From: Pseudoalteromonas luteoviolacea
GTDB taxonomy: Bacteria; Pseudomonadota; Gammaproteobacteria; Enterobacterales; Alteromonadaceae
Length of the DNA: 64,000 nucleotides
Direction: 5' to 3'
Assembly: GCF_001696455.1 (NCBI RefSeq)
Contig: NZ_MAUJ01000005.1
Span: 294,917 to 358,916, forward strand
Made by a program: the position numbers and the translations under genes. This document shows, one piece after another, positions 26,173 through 35,408 of this stretch. How positions within the stretch are numbered: the stretch's first letter is position 1; each line of letters opens with the position of its first letter. The notes under the pieces are model-generated. The model worked only from the letters and a program-made list of their open reading frames with translations, was not told where the DNA came from and searched no databases.

Positions 26173-28968
26173 CTACTCAAGGTAGGCCTGCCAAATACTT
26201 TTTACCATGGTGCTCTGCTCAAGCAAAGTTTGAGCATCGATAGTTTTTCCTTTGCCGTTTAAGCTATTTAAATGATAAAGCTCTCTTAATTGGCAATATG
26301 CACGCGTTAAAGCTGATTGCTCACGCTCGCTAATGACCGACTCTGCACTGGCCTGCTCTAAAATGCGAATATTGTCCGAATAGCGCGTGAGAGCCGGGTA
26401 ATCATGAGCGAAGGCAAGGACAATATACTGGGTCAAAAACTCAATATCAGTCATCCCCCCACCGCCCTGTTTGAGATCAAACTCTTGCTCACTGTCTTTA
26501 GACAGATGCGTACGCATTTTCACGCGCATTTCAACAATGTCTCCCTGTAGATCGTCCATATGACGCTGTCGGCATAAAATATCACGACGTATAGCGTGAA
26601 ACCTTTTAACCAATTCATCTTCGCCAACAATCATTCTCGCCCGTACTAATGCTTGATGCTCCCACGTCCATGCTTGTTCTTGCTGGTACTGATAATAACT
26701 CTCTATGTTAATTGCCAATAAACCAGAGTTTCCCTCTGGTCTAAGGCGCGTGTCTAGCTCATACAATATTCCTGATGGCGTCCGAGTATTGAACAAATGC
26801 ATTAACCGCTGAGCGAGCTTTAGGTAAAACTGCCTTGAAGAAATAGATTTGTCGCCCACGGTTTTGCTACTACCATCACAGTTGTGTACAAACACCAAAT
26901 CTAGATCTGAGTCATACCCCAATTCAAAACCACCTCCTTTTCCGTATGCGATCACGGCAAACCCTTTCGCATTTGCACATGTCCCTTCGGGGTATCCATA
27001 TCGTGCCACCATTTGTGCCCAAGCAATATCAACGGCTTTAGAAACTATGGACTCCGCAAGGGCTGTGAGGTGGTCACTGACCTTCATAATGTCTAATACG
27101 CCGGTCGCGTCAGCAGCTGCAATCCGCAGTTGTTGGGTTTGTTTAAATTGCCTGAGCGCCTCCATTTGCAGCTCTAGATCATTTTCATCTATCCGTAAGA
27201 AGTACTGCTGAATTTCGCTGTAATAGGCGTTTAGCGGCAAAGGACGGTATAAAACGGCGGGATCAATCAGTTCATCTAATAAGATCGGGTAACGGGCAAT
27301 TTGCTGAGCTATCCATGAGCTATGGGCACAGAGCTTAATGAGCTGTTGTAACGCGCCTAAGTTTTCGAAAAGTAACTCCAAGTAAGCTGTTCTTGATGCT
27401 ATTTTTGCGATGATCTCCAATACACTTTGTAAAATTTCGGCTGACTTAATGTCGCGCATTTCTCGCAGTACTAAAGGCATTAATCGATCTAAAACATCCC
27501 GACCTCGAACCCCTATTTGTTTTTTATTGATTCCGGTGTAAAACGCATTCATTACATCTTGCCACTGGGTGCATTCCGTCTGCGATAGACCAATCTCTAA
27601 ATAACTCATATCCCGATGCTCCCAAGCCGATGTATAGCTAGGGTCTAACTCGTCAAAATCAGGCGCTTCTTCACCAATCACTTGCGCAAACTCTTGTCGA
27701 ATTCCCGATTGTACTTCATCAAATAGAGAGAACATTGCCTCAACATCGTAAACACCGAGCAATGCGCATAGCCTTTGTTGATTTAAATCGTCATCCGGTA
27801 TCGTTTGAGTTTGTTCGTCGTTAAAGGCTTGTAAGTACTGTTCAGCTCGACGTAAAAATAAATATTGTACTTGCAGGTCCTGCGCTACTTTTTTTGGAAT
27901 AACTTCGAGCTTAGCCAGCGCATTTAGTGCTCCAAGCAAAGATGGAATTTGTAGATCCGGTTCTCTGCCACCTCGGATCATCTGTAATGCTTGTACGATA
28001 AACTCTACTTCGCGAATGCCACCAGCACCCAGCTTAATATTGTTTCTAAGCCCCTTACGTCGCACCTCTTGGGCGATCATATGTTTCATTTTCCTGAGTG
28101 ATTCAATCACGGAAAAATCTATATAGCGACGAAAAACAAAGGGTCTAATCAGTGCTTTAAACTCATCCCAATAAACATTTTGCTTGCCCAATAAACGCGC
28201 CTTGAGCATGGCGTAACGTTCCCACTCACGGCCCTGATCTTGATAATAATCCTCCATTGCCGAAAAGCTCATAACCAAAGGACCGCTGTCACCAAAAGGT
28301 CTTAGCCGCATATCGACACGAAATACTTGCCCATCAACGGTACGCTGGTCCAAAGCGGCGATGAGCTTTTGGGCCACTTTAGTGTAAAAGACTTGTGCCT
28401 CAATACTGCGCCGACCGCCTTGAGTACTCAGCGCTTTGGGGTAAGTAAAAATCAGGTCAATATCAGATGAAAAGTTTAACTCTCGCCCCCCTAGTTTTCC
28501 CATTCCAAGTACCAGCATAGAGATTGGCTGGCCATCTGTGTCTAGAGGCATACCGTTACTCGCGGCAACTTGAGAAAAGGCCCACTCATTAGCACTGGCG
28601 ATAAGGTGTTCACTCAGGTTGGACTGGTACAATATGCTATCTGCAATGTCGTTACCCAATACGAGATCTAGCCACATAAGCTTCAACCAATAACGCTTTC
28701 GATATATACGTAATAGTCTAAATGCGTCTTGCTCACTTACATCAGAGATTGTGGAAGTAAAAATAGCTTCGCAATCTCTACTTTTCATGGCTTCTTCATC
28801 TAGCAACCACTCAATCCACTGAGGGTGTTGAGCCAATATACGGTATGCAAAGTCACTGAGCGCTAATAACCGAAGGACTTGCTCATGCGTGTCACGCTCA
28901 GGAAATAATTCACTAAATCGTTGCTGTCCTAAAAGGGTTAATTCACTTGTCATGTGGCTTTGTTCCAT
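26173..28968 (-). CDS. glnE: Bifunctional glutamine synthetase adenylyltransferase/deadenylase
   Basis: 931 residues (E. coli 946). GlnE adds AMP to glutamine synthetase when glutamine is plentiful and removes it when scarce, under control of GlnB. Two nucleotidyltransferase domains are visible: an N-terminal deadenylase with GGRELNFSSDIDLIF (about residues 165-180) and a C-terminal adenylylase with GGGFELGYDSDLDLVF (about 680-695). The ATG at 28966-28968 has a GGAG site 8 nt upstream; a second ATG five codons in is less well placed. The 3' end converges with the TcpQ-like gene. Confidence 0.96.
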   Translation of the reverse strand: MEQSHMTSELTLLGQQRFSELFPERDTHEQVLRLLALSDFAYRILAQHPQWIEWLLDEEAMKSRDCEAIFTSTISDVSEQDAFRLLRIYRKRYWLKLMWLDLVLGNDIADSILYQSNLSEHLIASANEWAFSQVAASNGMPLDTDGQPISMLVLGMGKLGGRELNFSSDIDLIFTYPKALSTQGGRRSIEAQVFYTKVAQKLIAALDQRTVDGQVFRVDMRLRPFGDSGPLVMSFSAMEDYYQDQGREWERYAMLKARLLGKQNVYWDEFKALIRPFVFRRYIDFSVIESLRKMKHMIAQEVRRKGLRNNIKLGAGGIREVEFIVQALQMIRGGREPDLQIPSLLGALNALAKLEVIPKKVAQDLQVQYLFLRRAEQYLQAFNDEQTQTIPDDDLNQQRLCALLGVYDVEAMFSLFDEVQSGIRQEFAQVIGEEAPDFDELDPSYTSAWEHRDMSYLEIGLSQTECTQWQDVMNAFYTGINKKQIGVRGRDVLDRLMPLVLREMRDIKSAEILQSVLEIIAKIASRTAYLELLFENLGALQQLIKLCAHSSWIAQQIARYPILLDELIDPAVLYRPLPLNAYYSEIQQYFLRIDENDLELQMEALRQFKQTQQLRIAAADATGVLDIMKVSDHLTALAESIVSKAVDIAWAQMVARYGYPEGTCANAKGFAVIAYGKGGGFELGYDSDLDLVFVHNCDGSSKTVGDKSISSRQFYLKLAQRLMHLFNTRTPSGILYELDTRLRPEGNSGLLAINIESYYQYQQEQAWTWEHQALVRARMIVGEDELVKRFHAIRRDILCRQRHMDDLQGDIVEMRVKMRTHLSKDSEQEFDLKQGGGGMTDIEFLTQYIVLAFAHDYPALTRYSDNIRILEQASAESVISEREQSALTRAYCQLRELYHLNSLNGKGKTIDAQTLLEQSTMVKSIWQAYLE

Positions 28969-29048
28969 ACAAAAATCTCCAGCGCCCTGTGGCTCATTTG
29001 TTAGGCAGTGTTATAGTAACGCTAAATAACATCAACCTTACACCGAGC

Positions 29049-29942
29049 ATGAGTTACTTGTCTTTAGAAAACAGCAATTTTTTCGTCATTGGAAGCTGCC
29101 TGGTGCTCATCTGTATAGCACTCACGAGCTTGCGTTTAATTGTGCAAATACATGCTAAAAAGCTATTACAAAAAGAATTGGCTCAGCGTGATAACTTTGC
29201 ACTTGGAATTAACTACGCCGCTAAAGTAGCTGTGCTATGTGGCAGCATCAGCTATTTTTTTGGAAACCTTGTTGCACTCGATGTCTCCCTGCTACACATA
29301 CAAGTACTCCTACCTCTGAGTTTAATTTGGGTCTACATTTATATCGGGCAGTATATACATCGAAAATGGATTTTATACCGATTCAACGAAGCACAAGCAA
29401 TCTTAAATCAAAATGTGTGCGCAGCGTTAGTAGACTCAGGAATGCTAATAGGAAATTGTATCCTTGTGCTCGGCTTATATCAGTGGTTTACACCCACGAG
29501 CTTTAAAACCTTGTTCATCGCCAGTGTCTGCTTCGTCATATTGCAGCTACTGTTTGCATTAGACAGTAAGTTTAGGGAGTCTCGTTTCGCTAAGTCCAAC
29601 CAAGGAGCCTCATTGCAAGATAATTTTAATCTCGCGAATACCTCCATTGGGATCCGCTATGCTGGCAAAACCATTGGTTTAGCTTTGGCAATTTATGCGG
29701 GTTTGCACAGTGCACCGAGCTATCAAGGAAAAATAGTGGATAGTTTGCTGACCGTACTTATTCACTCCATATTTATGTGGATACTTCTCTATGTATGCAG
29801 CAGGTTACTTATAAAAATAGTGTTGCCAAAAGTGAACATTGGATTGGAAGTTGACCACCAAGATAATATCGGGATCGCCTGCTTAGAATTTGCTGTTTTT
29901 TGTACCATGGGCTATTTACTAATAAACATGTTTTCAATTTAA
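29049..29942 (+). CDS. DUF350-like multi-pass membrane protein
   Basis: 297 residues from the ATG at 29049; an open frame extends 34 codons further upstream, into the glnE start, but lacks a family-like beginning. Seven or eight hydrophobic segments are visible in two halves. Each half contains a motif like (D)NFALGINYAAK / DNIGIACLEFA, the pattern I associate with the DUF350 (YjfL-type) membrane family, suggesting an internal duplication. Function is unknown. It is followed 40 bp later by a small unknown gene, probably in the same transcript. Confidence 0.7.
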   Translation: MSYLSLENSNFFVIGSCLVLICIALTSLRLIVQIHAKKLLQKELAQRDNFALGINYAAKVAVLCGSISYFFGNLVALDVSLLHIQVLLPLSLIWVYIYIGQYIHRKWILYRFNEAQAILNQNVCAALVDSGMLIGNCILVLGLYQWFTPTSFKTLFIASVCFVILQLLFALDSKFRESRFAKSNQGASLQDNFNLANTSIGIRYAGKTIGLALAIYAGLHSAPSYQGKIVDSLLTVLIHSIFMWILLYVCSRLLIKIVLPKVNIGLEVDHQDNIGIACLEFAVFCTMGYLLINMFSI

Positions 29943-29982
29943 CTGCGTAAATAGATATTGGAGATCTTGCTTCTGGAGAATT

Positions 29983-30465
29983 ATGTCCTTGAACTTAGAT
30001 AACTTCTTACTGGTTGATAGCAACTGGGAGTTTAGCCAAGAGTTCGTCGAGTTTGTGAAGAAACTGGCTCCTGAAACCCCCAGCCAGATTATTATTGCTG
30101 GTGATAATACAAAGCAGATGCTTAAAATGATGTTTAAGGACCAAATCAAAGATTACAGCTACTGCGATTTTGACAATGAAATCAGTGTCTCTGAGCTTGC
30201 CACATACCTGCATGAACATCACCAAATAAAAGGCGTCCTCATAAACTCTTTGGACTACCACCTTGCGGACGAGAAGCAAAGATTCATTTTTAACTCGTTA
30301 CATGCTGAACGTTACACCATTGAGCAATTGCCAAACGGTTACGACTACCATCGAATTTCCGACCCATTTAACAACAACCACCTCACATGTAATTCGAGCT
30401 TGGCCGCGACCAAAGAGGACACATTCAGTGAGTTTATAGTATTAAAAACAGATACTACTGATTAA
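29983..30465 (+). CDS. Unknown soluble protein, 160 residues
   Basis: Opens with a clear CTGGAG ribosome binding site (8 nt before the ATG). The N-terminal half (LLVDSNW...IIIAGDNTKQMLKMM) has the hydrophobic-acidic alternation of an alpha/beta fold, reminiscent of a response-regulator receiver or a Rossmann-like domain, but the phosphoacceptor layout is not convincing. No signal peptide or membrane segment. It lies between the DUF350-like gene and rsmE and I recognise no family. Confidence 0.65.
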   Translation: MSLNLDNFLLVDSNWEFSQEFVEFVKKLAPETPSQIIIAGDNTKQMLKMMFKDQIKDYSYCDFDNEISVSELATYLHEHHQIKGVLINSLDYHLADEKQRFIFNSLHAERYTIEQLPNGYDYHRISDPFNNNHLTCNSSLAATKEDTFSEFIVLKTDTTD

Positions 30466-30581
30466 GGCATTCTCACCAATATTGTACTGTTTTTTATACA
30501 GAGTGTTCGAAAACCCCGAGCTAGACTCACCGCCACGAAAGCCTTAACATGGACGCATTGAAAACCGAGAATGTTTACACG

Positions 30582-31316
30582 ATGCGAATTCCACATATAT
30601 ACCAACCTTCTGACTTATCAATCAATCAACCTACAGACTTAAGCGAAGATGCAGCAGGTCACATTGCGCGTGTCTTGCGTATGGGCGCAGGCGAACAAGT
30701 GAGTCTATTTAATGGTCAAGGTGGGGAGTACTTAGCAACTATTGAATCCGTATCAAAGAAGTCGGTCACGGTTGTTCCTACCGAGTTTATCGATAAGTGC
30801 GTAGAATCGCCTTTGAAAGTACATTTAGGGCAAGGAATTTCACGCGGAGACAAAATGGATTTTACTATCCAAAAATCGGTGGAGTTGGGCGTGAGCGAGA
30901 TTACACCACTATTTACTACCCGTTGTGGCGTCAAGCTCAGTGGTGACAGACTTGCTAAAAAACACCAGCAATGGCAAAAAATAGCGATATCTGCAGCTGA
31001 ACAATCTGGTCGTAACTTTGTTACAAAAATCCATACACCAATGACACTTGAGCAATGGCTAAGCCAAAAAAGCGAAGAATTAAAATTGACGCTACACCCT
31101 CGTGCCGCGCATTCAATTAAGACACTGCCTCAGCCAGATCATGGCGTGCGATTTTTAGTTGGGCCTGAAGGCGGTTTTACCGATGAAGAAATGCATAGCA
31201 CCAGTGAGCAAGGCTTTGTCGATATCAAAATAGGCCCCCGTGTTTTACGCACAGAGACCGCTGCGCTTACAGTTTTAAGCGCGCTTCAACTGCAGTTTGG
31301 CGATTTAGCTCTTTAA
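30582..31316 (+). CDS. rsmE: 16S rRNA (uracil(1498)-N(3))-methyltransferase
   Basis: SPOUT-class methyltransferase of the 30S decoding centre. From the ATG at 30582 (MRIPHIYQ, the usual beginning) it has 244 residues (E. coli 243); an in-frame ATG at 30549 adds an atypical leader. An N-terminal PUA-like barrel (about 1-70) precedes the trefoil-knot domain with its LVGPEGGFTDEEM (about 195-207) and GPRVLRTETA SAM-binding loops. It begins the rsmE-gshB-yqgE-ruvX series. Confidence 0.96.
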   Translation: MRIPHIYQPSDLSINQPTDLSEDAAGHIARVLRMGAGEQVSLFNGQGGEYLATIESVSKKSVTVVPTEFIDKCVESPLKVHLGQGISRGDKMDFTIQKSVELGVSEITPLFTTRCGVKLSGDRLAKKHQQWQKIAISAAEQSGRNFVTKIHTPMTLEQWLSQKSEELKLTLHPRAAHSIKTLPQPDHGVRFLVGPEGGFTDEEMHSTSEQGFVDIKIGPRVLRTETAALTVLSALQLQFGDLAL

Positions 31317-31411
31317 ATTGTCAAATCCGACCACATATAAACGTTAAATAGCGGCAGAGCAACTTGCCGCACCAGAACGATACTCTAAAAGTAACTCATA
31401 AGGTAAATGCA

Positions 31412-32371
31412 ATGGCAGTCAAACTCGGGATAATTTCAGATCCAATCAGTGGTTTTAACATTAAAAAAGATACTGGTTTTGCCATGATGATGGCAGCACA
31501 ACAAAGAGGTTTCGAGCTGTATTACATGGAATTGAATGACTTGTATCTGTATCAAGGTGCAGGCAGAGCGACCGCAGCAAAAGCGACTGTGTTTGATGAC
31601 GAGCAACACTGGTATGAGCTGGAGGAAAAGCAGGACATTGCGCTTAGCGATTTAGATGTCATTTTAATGCGTAAAGATCCACCGTTTGACACTGAGTACA
31701 TCTACGCTACTTATATTTTAGAGCGCGCAGAGCTTGCTGGGACACTCGTTGTGAATAAGCCGCAAAGCTTAAGAGACGCCAATGAAAAGCTCTTCACCGC
31801 ATGGTTCAGTGAGCATACACCTGATACCTTAGTAACGCGCAATGCGCAACAGATAAGAGCCTTCCTTGAAAAGCATCAAGATATTATTCTCAAACCACTA
31901 GATGGCATGGGTGGAGCTTCAATATTCCGTGTACAAAAGAGCGACCCAAATATCGGCGTGATTTGCGAAACCTTGACAGAGCATGGTCAACGCTTTGCGA
32001 TGGCACAAAATTACATTCCAGAGATCAAAGACGGTGATAAACGCGTACTGGTAGTAGATGGTGAAGTTATCCCATATTGCCTAGCACGCATCCCTCAAGG
32101 CGGTGAAACTCGCGGCAATTTAGCGGCGGGGGGCCGTGGAGAAGCAAGGCCAATTAGTGACAGCGACAGAAGAATCGCCGAGGCTGTGGCACCAACACTC
32201 AAAAAGAAGGGTCTAATCTTTGTAGGCCTAGACATCATTGGTGATAAGTTGACAGAAATTAACGTCACGGCACCAACCTGTGTTAAGGAAATTGAAGCCG
32301 CATACGATATATCAATTATGGACAAGTTTTTTGATGCGATTGAAGCAAAACTCAACCATACTGAAAGTTAA
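31412..32371 (+). CDS. gshB: Glutathione synthetase
   Basis: Joins gamma-glutamylcysteine and glycine with ATP. Start at ATG 31412 (MAVKLGII), preceded by AAGGT 8 nt upstream, gives 319 residues (E. coli 316); an upstream in-frame start at 31364 lacks family similarity. The ATP-grasp fold is evident from the N-terminal IISDPISGF motif, RKDPPFD around residue 88, the KPLDGMGGASIFR lysine-glycine loop near 160, and the DIIG...INVTAPT metal-binding end near 275-290. It precedes yqgE by 19 bp. Confidence 0.97.
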   Translation: MAVKLGIISDPISGFNIKKDTGFAMMMAAQQRGFELYYMELNDLYLYQGAGRATAAKATVFDDEQHWYELEEKQDIALSDLDVILMRKDPPFDTEYIYATYILERAELAGTLVVNKPQSLRDANEKLFTAWFSEHTPDTLVTRNAQQIRAFLEKHQDIILKPLDGMGGASIFRVQKSDPNIGVICETLTEHGQRFAMAQNYIPEIKDGDKRVLVVDGEVIPYCLARIPQGGETRGNLAAGGRGEARPISDSDRRIAEAVAPTLKKKGLIFVGLDIIGDKLTEINVTAPTCVKEIEAAYDISIMDKFFDAIEAKLNHTES

Positions 32372-32390
32372 ATTATAGAAGGGGTCACGC

Positions 32391-32948
32391 ATGCAATCAT
32401 TAGCAAATCACTTTCTTATCGCCATGCCAAATTTGCAGGACCCGCTATTTAAACGTTCGGTCACATACATTTGCGAACATAATGAAGATGGGGCTATGGG
32501 GCTTATTGTCAACCACCCTATTGATGTCACTGTGGGAGAGCTGCTTGATCAAATCGAAATAGACAACGACAAGTCAAGCAGTGCAGCCGAACAAACCGTG
32601 TTTGCTGGTGGCCCTGTACATACAGACAGAGGTTTTGTGCTGCATACACCCAAAATAGGGTATGCTTCGAGCAAAGAGCTCAGCTCAGATATTATGATTA
32701 CCACCTCTAAAGATGTACTCGCCTCCCTGACCTTTCATGATAGTCCAGACGCATTTATTATTACGTTGGGCTATTCAGGCTGGGAAAAAGGCCAGCTTGA
32801 AAAAGAAATTCTTGAGAATTCTTGGCTAATTATTCAAGCCGACCCTGAAATCATTTTTAGTACACCACCAGAAAAACGCTGGGAAAAAGCGGTCAGTATG
32901 CTCGGTATTGATATCGCACAACTCAGTAACCAAGCAGGACATGCATAA
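32391..32948 (+). CDS. yqgE: YqgE/AlgH family (DUF179) protein
   Basis: 185 residues with the DUF179 pattern: N-terminal HFLIAMPNLQDPLF and YICEHNEDGAMGLIVN, then FAGGPV and a C-terminal GYSGWEKGQLEKEI segment. The family occurs next to ruvX in many proteobacteria, and its molecular activity remains unclear. Small loops, no signal peptide. The stop codon lies 5 bp before the ruvX ATG, so the two are almost certainly co-transcribed. Confidence 0.95.
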   Translation: MQSLANHFLIAMPNLQDPLFKRSVTYICEHNEDGAMGLIVNHPIDVTVGELLDQIEIDNDKSSSAAEQTVFAGGPVHTDRGFVLHTPKIGYASSKELSSDIMITTSKDVLASLTFHDSPDAFIITLGYSGWEKGQLEKEILENSWLIIQADPEIIFSTPPEKRWEKAVSMLGIDIAQLSNQAGHA

Positions 32949-32953
32949 ACAGA

Positions 32954-33406
32954 ATGAGCAGTAAAAAAGAAAAGACCCCTGTAGGGCAACGCACCGTAAT
33001 GGGGTTTGATTTTGGAACAAAAAGCATTGGGATGGCAATTGGCCAAGAAGTTACAGGTACAGCCACGAGCTTAGGTGCAGTCAAAGCCCGTGACGGCATC
33101 CCAAATTGGTCCGATATCGAAGTGCATGTAAAAGAGTGGCAACCTGATTTACTCGTTGTCGGCCTGCCACTTAACATGGACGGCACAAATCAACAGGTAA
33201 CGTTTGCAGCCAAGAAGTTTGCTAATCGATTGCACAACAACTACCGCCTCCCAGTTGACACTCAGGATGAAAGGTTAACAACAACCGATGCTAAAGCGAG
33301 GTTATTTGATCAAGGGGGCTACCGATCACTTGCCAAAGATAACGTGGATGGGATGTCGGCAGTGATTATTTTAGAGAGCTTTTTTGAACAGCTATGGGAT
33401 GAGTAA
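32954..33406 (+). CDS. ruvX: Holliday junction resolvase-like YqgF / pre-16S rRNA nuclease
   Basis: 150 residues with an RNase H-like fold: MGFDFGTKSIGMAIG (about 16-30) carries the first catalytic Asp, VVGLPLNMDGT the second region, and DERLTT and DNVDGMSAV the last acidic residues. In E. coli YqgF takes part in maturing the 5' end of 16S rRNA. It follows yqgE with a 5-bp gap; the rsmE-gshB-yqgE-ruvX order is widespread. Confidence 0.96.
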   Translation: MSSKKEKTPVGQRTVMGFDFGTKSIGMAIGQEVTGTATSLGAVKARDGIPNWSDIEVHVKEWQPDLLVVGLPLNMDGTNQQVTFAAKKFANRLHNNYRLPVDTQDERLTTTDAKARLFDQGGYRSLAKDNVDGMSAVIILESFFEQLWDE

Positions 33407-33419
33407 ATCAGGCTCCAAT

Positions 33420-34307
33420 CTAATCCATTTGACTGTTTAGCTGTCGATACTGATTCATATTGGGGAATAATCCAGCTTGCCGATAAGCATCCACGATTTT
33501 CCCCTGTAACCTCAGCTTCTTAAGGCCGCGCTGTAACGCCATAAACGCCCGTTCCCCATCAGGGTGTAACTTAGATACGACAAAATGGCGGCTACTATCC
33601 AGTAGTACAACCCAATAAGGGTGAGATACGAGGTTTATCCCTGCTAACTGATAGTCATTTCCCATGTGTGGCATCAGAGGGATCAACATAAAATCGACCC
33701 ACTGCTTATTGACCATTTGTGCTTGGGCTGCCCATGTAGTCTCGTTAACTAACCTTTTCAAAGGCATATCGCTAAGGGTTTGCCAATCTATCAGCCAACG
33801 ACTTGAAGAAACCGCAGTCAACGCTTGCAGATCGTCAATCGAAGAAAGCTTTTGCATTCTGGTGTTCCCTTTGGCATAAAAGAGACCAGCATAGAACTCC
33901 CCTTTACGAACAACAGGATCACTGATAAAGAGTTTGTCTTTTTTATTGAGCGCTTCTTCGTACCAGTAAGTATCAAAGCTAAGCAGCTGCTTTCCTTGCT
34001 CTAATAGGTTGGTATCTCTGAAATTGATATTGCCCGGACGGTACTTAAAGGGTTTGTCAAATCCGCCTAACAGCAAGGCTTTGTGTAGCAGAATCATGTC
34101 AATCACATCACGGCGCACAAACTGAGTGCTAAAGTCATTCACAGCCAGAGGTGAGCGACCCGCCGTTAAAGCAGTAAAGTTGACATACACATCGTCTCGA
34201 ATATAAATGTCAACATACTCACTCTGAGCCCAGCTATGTCCCGCTAGGCTCAGCAAGTAGAAAGCAATAAAGTTAAAAAACTTATTTTTTCTTGCCTTCC
34301 AATCCAT
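33420..34307 (-). CDS. Solute-binding-like secreted protein
   Basis: 295 residues from the ATG at 34305-34307, which begins with a Lys/Arg-rich segment, a hydrophobic core and an SWAQS cleavage region (about 21-25). The mature part (about 270 residues) has periplasmic solute-binding features, such as SRWLIDWQTL, an LPHMG loop and a C-terminal LQRGLKKLRLQGKI helix as in type-3 SBP domains. It starts inside the 3' end of pilU (26-bp overlap), so it is likely translated from the pilT-pilU transcript. A ligand or role in pilus function is not evident. Confidence 0.75.
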   Translation of the reverse strand: MDWKARKNKFFNFIAFYLLSLAGHSWAQSEYVDIYIRDDVYVNFTALTAGRSPLAVNDFSTQFVRRDVIDMILLHKALLLGGFDKPFKYRPGNINFRDTNLLEQGKQLLSFDTYWYEEALNKKDKLFISDPVVRKGEFYAGLFYAKGNTRMQKLSSIDDLQALTAVSSSRWLIDWQTLSDMPLKRLVNETTWAAQAQMVNKQWVDFMLIPLMPHMGNDYQLAGINLVSHPYWVVLLDSSRHFVVSKLHPDGERAFMALQRGLKKLRLQGKIVDAYRQAGLFPNMNQYRQLNSQMD

Positions 34308-35406
34308 CAATGGTGACCCCTTGTAAAAAGCCAGCTCCTTTTTGCTCATTATTTTGCAGTTTGATCATTAACCGCAGATCATTAGGCGAATCAGCATGAT
34401 GAAGCGCATCAGCGTAGTTAATCCGCTGATTTTTATATAGTTCGAACAACGCTTGATCAAATGTCTGCATGCCCATCTCTTTCGATTTAGACATTGTTTC
34501 TTTGATTGAACCAATGTCTCCTTTTTTAATTAACTCCGCAACCATCGGTGAATTCAGTAGGATCTCAATTGCAGCAACGCGCCCCTCTCCCTTAGAGTTC
34601 GGTACTAACTGCTGCGCAACAATCGCACGTAAGTTTAATGCCAAGTCGTATTTCAGCTTGTCATGCTTTTCTTTTGGCACTAAGTGCATGATGCGATCGA
34701 TCGCTTGGTTCGCATTGTTAGCGTGCAAAGTGGCCACACAAAGATGCCCCGTTTCTGCAAAACTAAGTGCATATTCCATCGTCTCTTGAGAACGTATTTC
34801 GCCAATCAAAATAACATCAGGGGCTTGTCTCAAAGAGCTTTTTAGAGCAGCTTCAAAGCTTTCGGTATCTAACCCCACTTCCCTTTGCGTGATGATACTT
34901 TTTCGGTGTTCGTGCACAAATTCAATGGGGTCTTCAATCGTCAATATGTGCCCACGCTGATTGCGATTACGGTATCCAAGTAGGGCTGCAAGTGATGTTG
35001 ATTTACCAGTGCCTGTACCACCTACAAACAATACCAAGCCTCGTTTGGACATGATGACATCAGTTAATACCGAAGGCAGTCCCAATTGCGTCACATCGGG
35101 AATATCTGTGACAATACGTCTGATAACCATGCCAGCGCAGTCACGTTGCCAAAATGCAGATACACGGAAACGACCAACATCATTAGCAACAGCAAAATTA
35201 CATTCTTTCTCCTGATGAAACTGCCTTTTTTGCGCATCCGTCATCGCCGACTCAACCATCGCAAGCGAACCATCACTGTCGAGCACTTCATCGTCAAGTG
35301 CACGAAGTTCGCCGTCAATTTTTGCACTCACAGCAAGCCCAGAAGAAACAAACAAGTCAGATGCCTCTTTGTCTACCATCAGTTGCAAGTAATCTCTTAG
35401 TGCCAT
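34282..35406 (-). CDS. pilU: Type IV pilus retraction ATPase PilU
   Basis: 374 residues of the PilT/PilU family of hexameric ATPases; PilU works with PilT to strengthen pilus retraction. The Walker A GGTGTGKSTS is near residue 132, followed by the ASP-box and a Walker B LIGEIRSQE near 200, and a His box HLCVATLHANN near 222. The start codon is 2 bp after pilT's stop codon. The C-terminus overlaps the solute-binding-like gene by 26 bp. The longer length and position after pilT separate it from PilT. Confidence 0.95.
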   Translation of the reverse strand: MALRDYLQLMVDKEASDLFVSSGLAVSAKIDGELRALDDEVLDSDGSLAMVESAMTDAQKRQFHQEKECNFAVANDVGRFRVSAFWQRDCAGMVIRRIVTDIPDVTQLGLPSVLTDVIMSKRGLVLFVGGTGTGKSTSLAALLGYRNRNQRGHILTIEDPIEFVHEHRKSIITQREVGLDTESFEAALKSSLRQAPDVILIGEIRSQETMEYALSFAETGHLCVATLHANNANQAIDRIMHLVPKEKHDKLKYDLALNLRAIVAQQLVPNSKGEGRVAAIEILLNSPMVAELIKKGDIGSIKETMSKSKEMGMQTFDQALFELYKNQRINYADALHHADSPNDLRLMIKLQNNEQKGAGFLQGVTIDGLEGKKK

Positions 35407-35408
35407 AA

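Noticed and set aside
26170..26187. GCCTAC-TCAA-GTAGGC hairpin at the glnE stop codon
   Set aside because: It is short, overlaps the end of the glnE coding region and has no T tract, so I do not call it a terminator.
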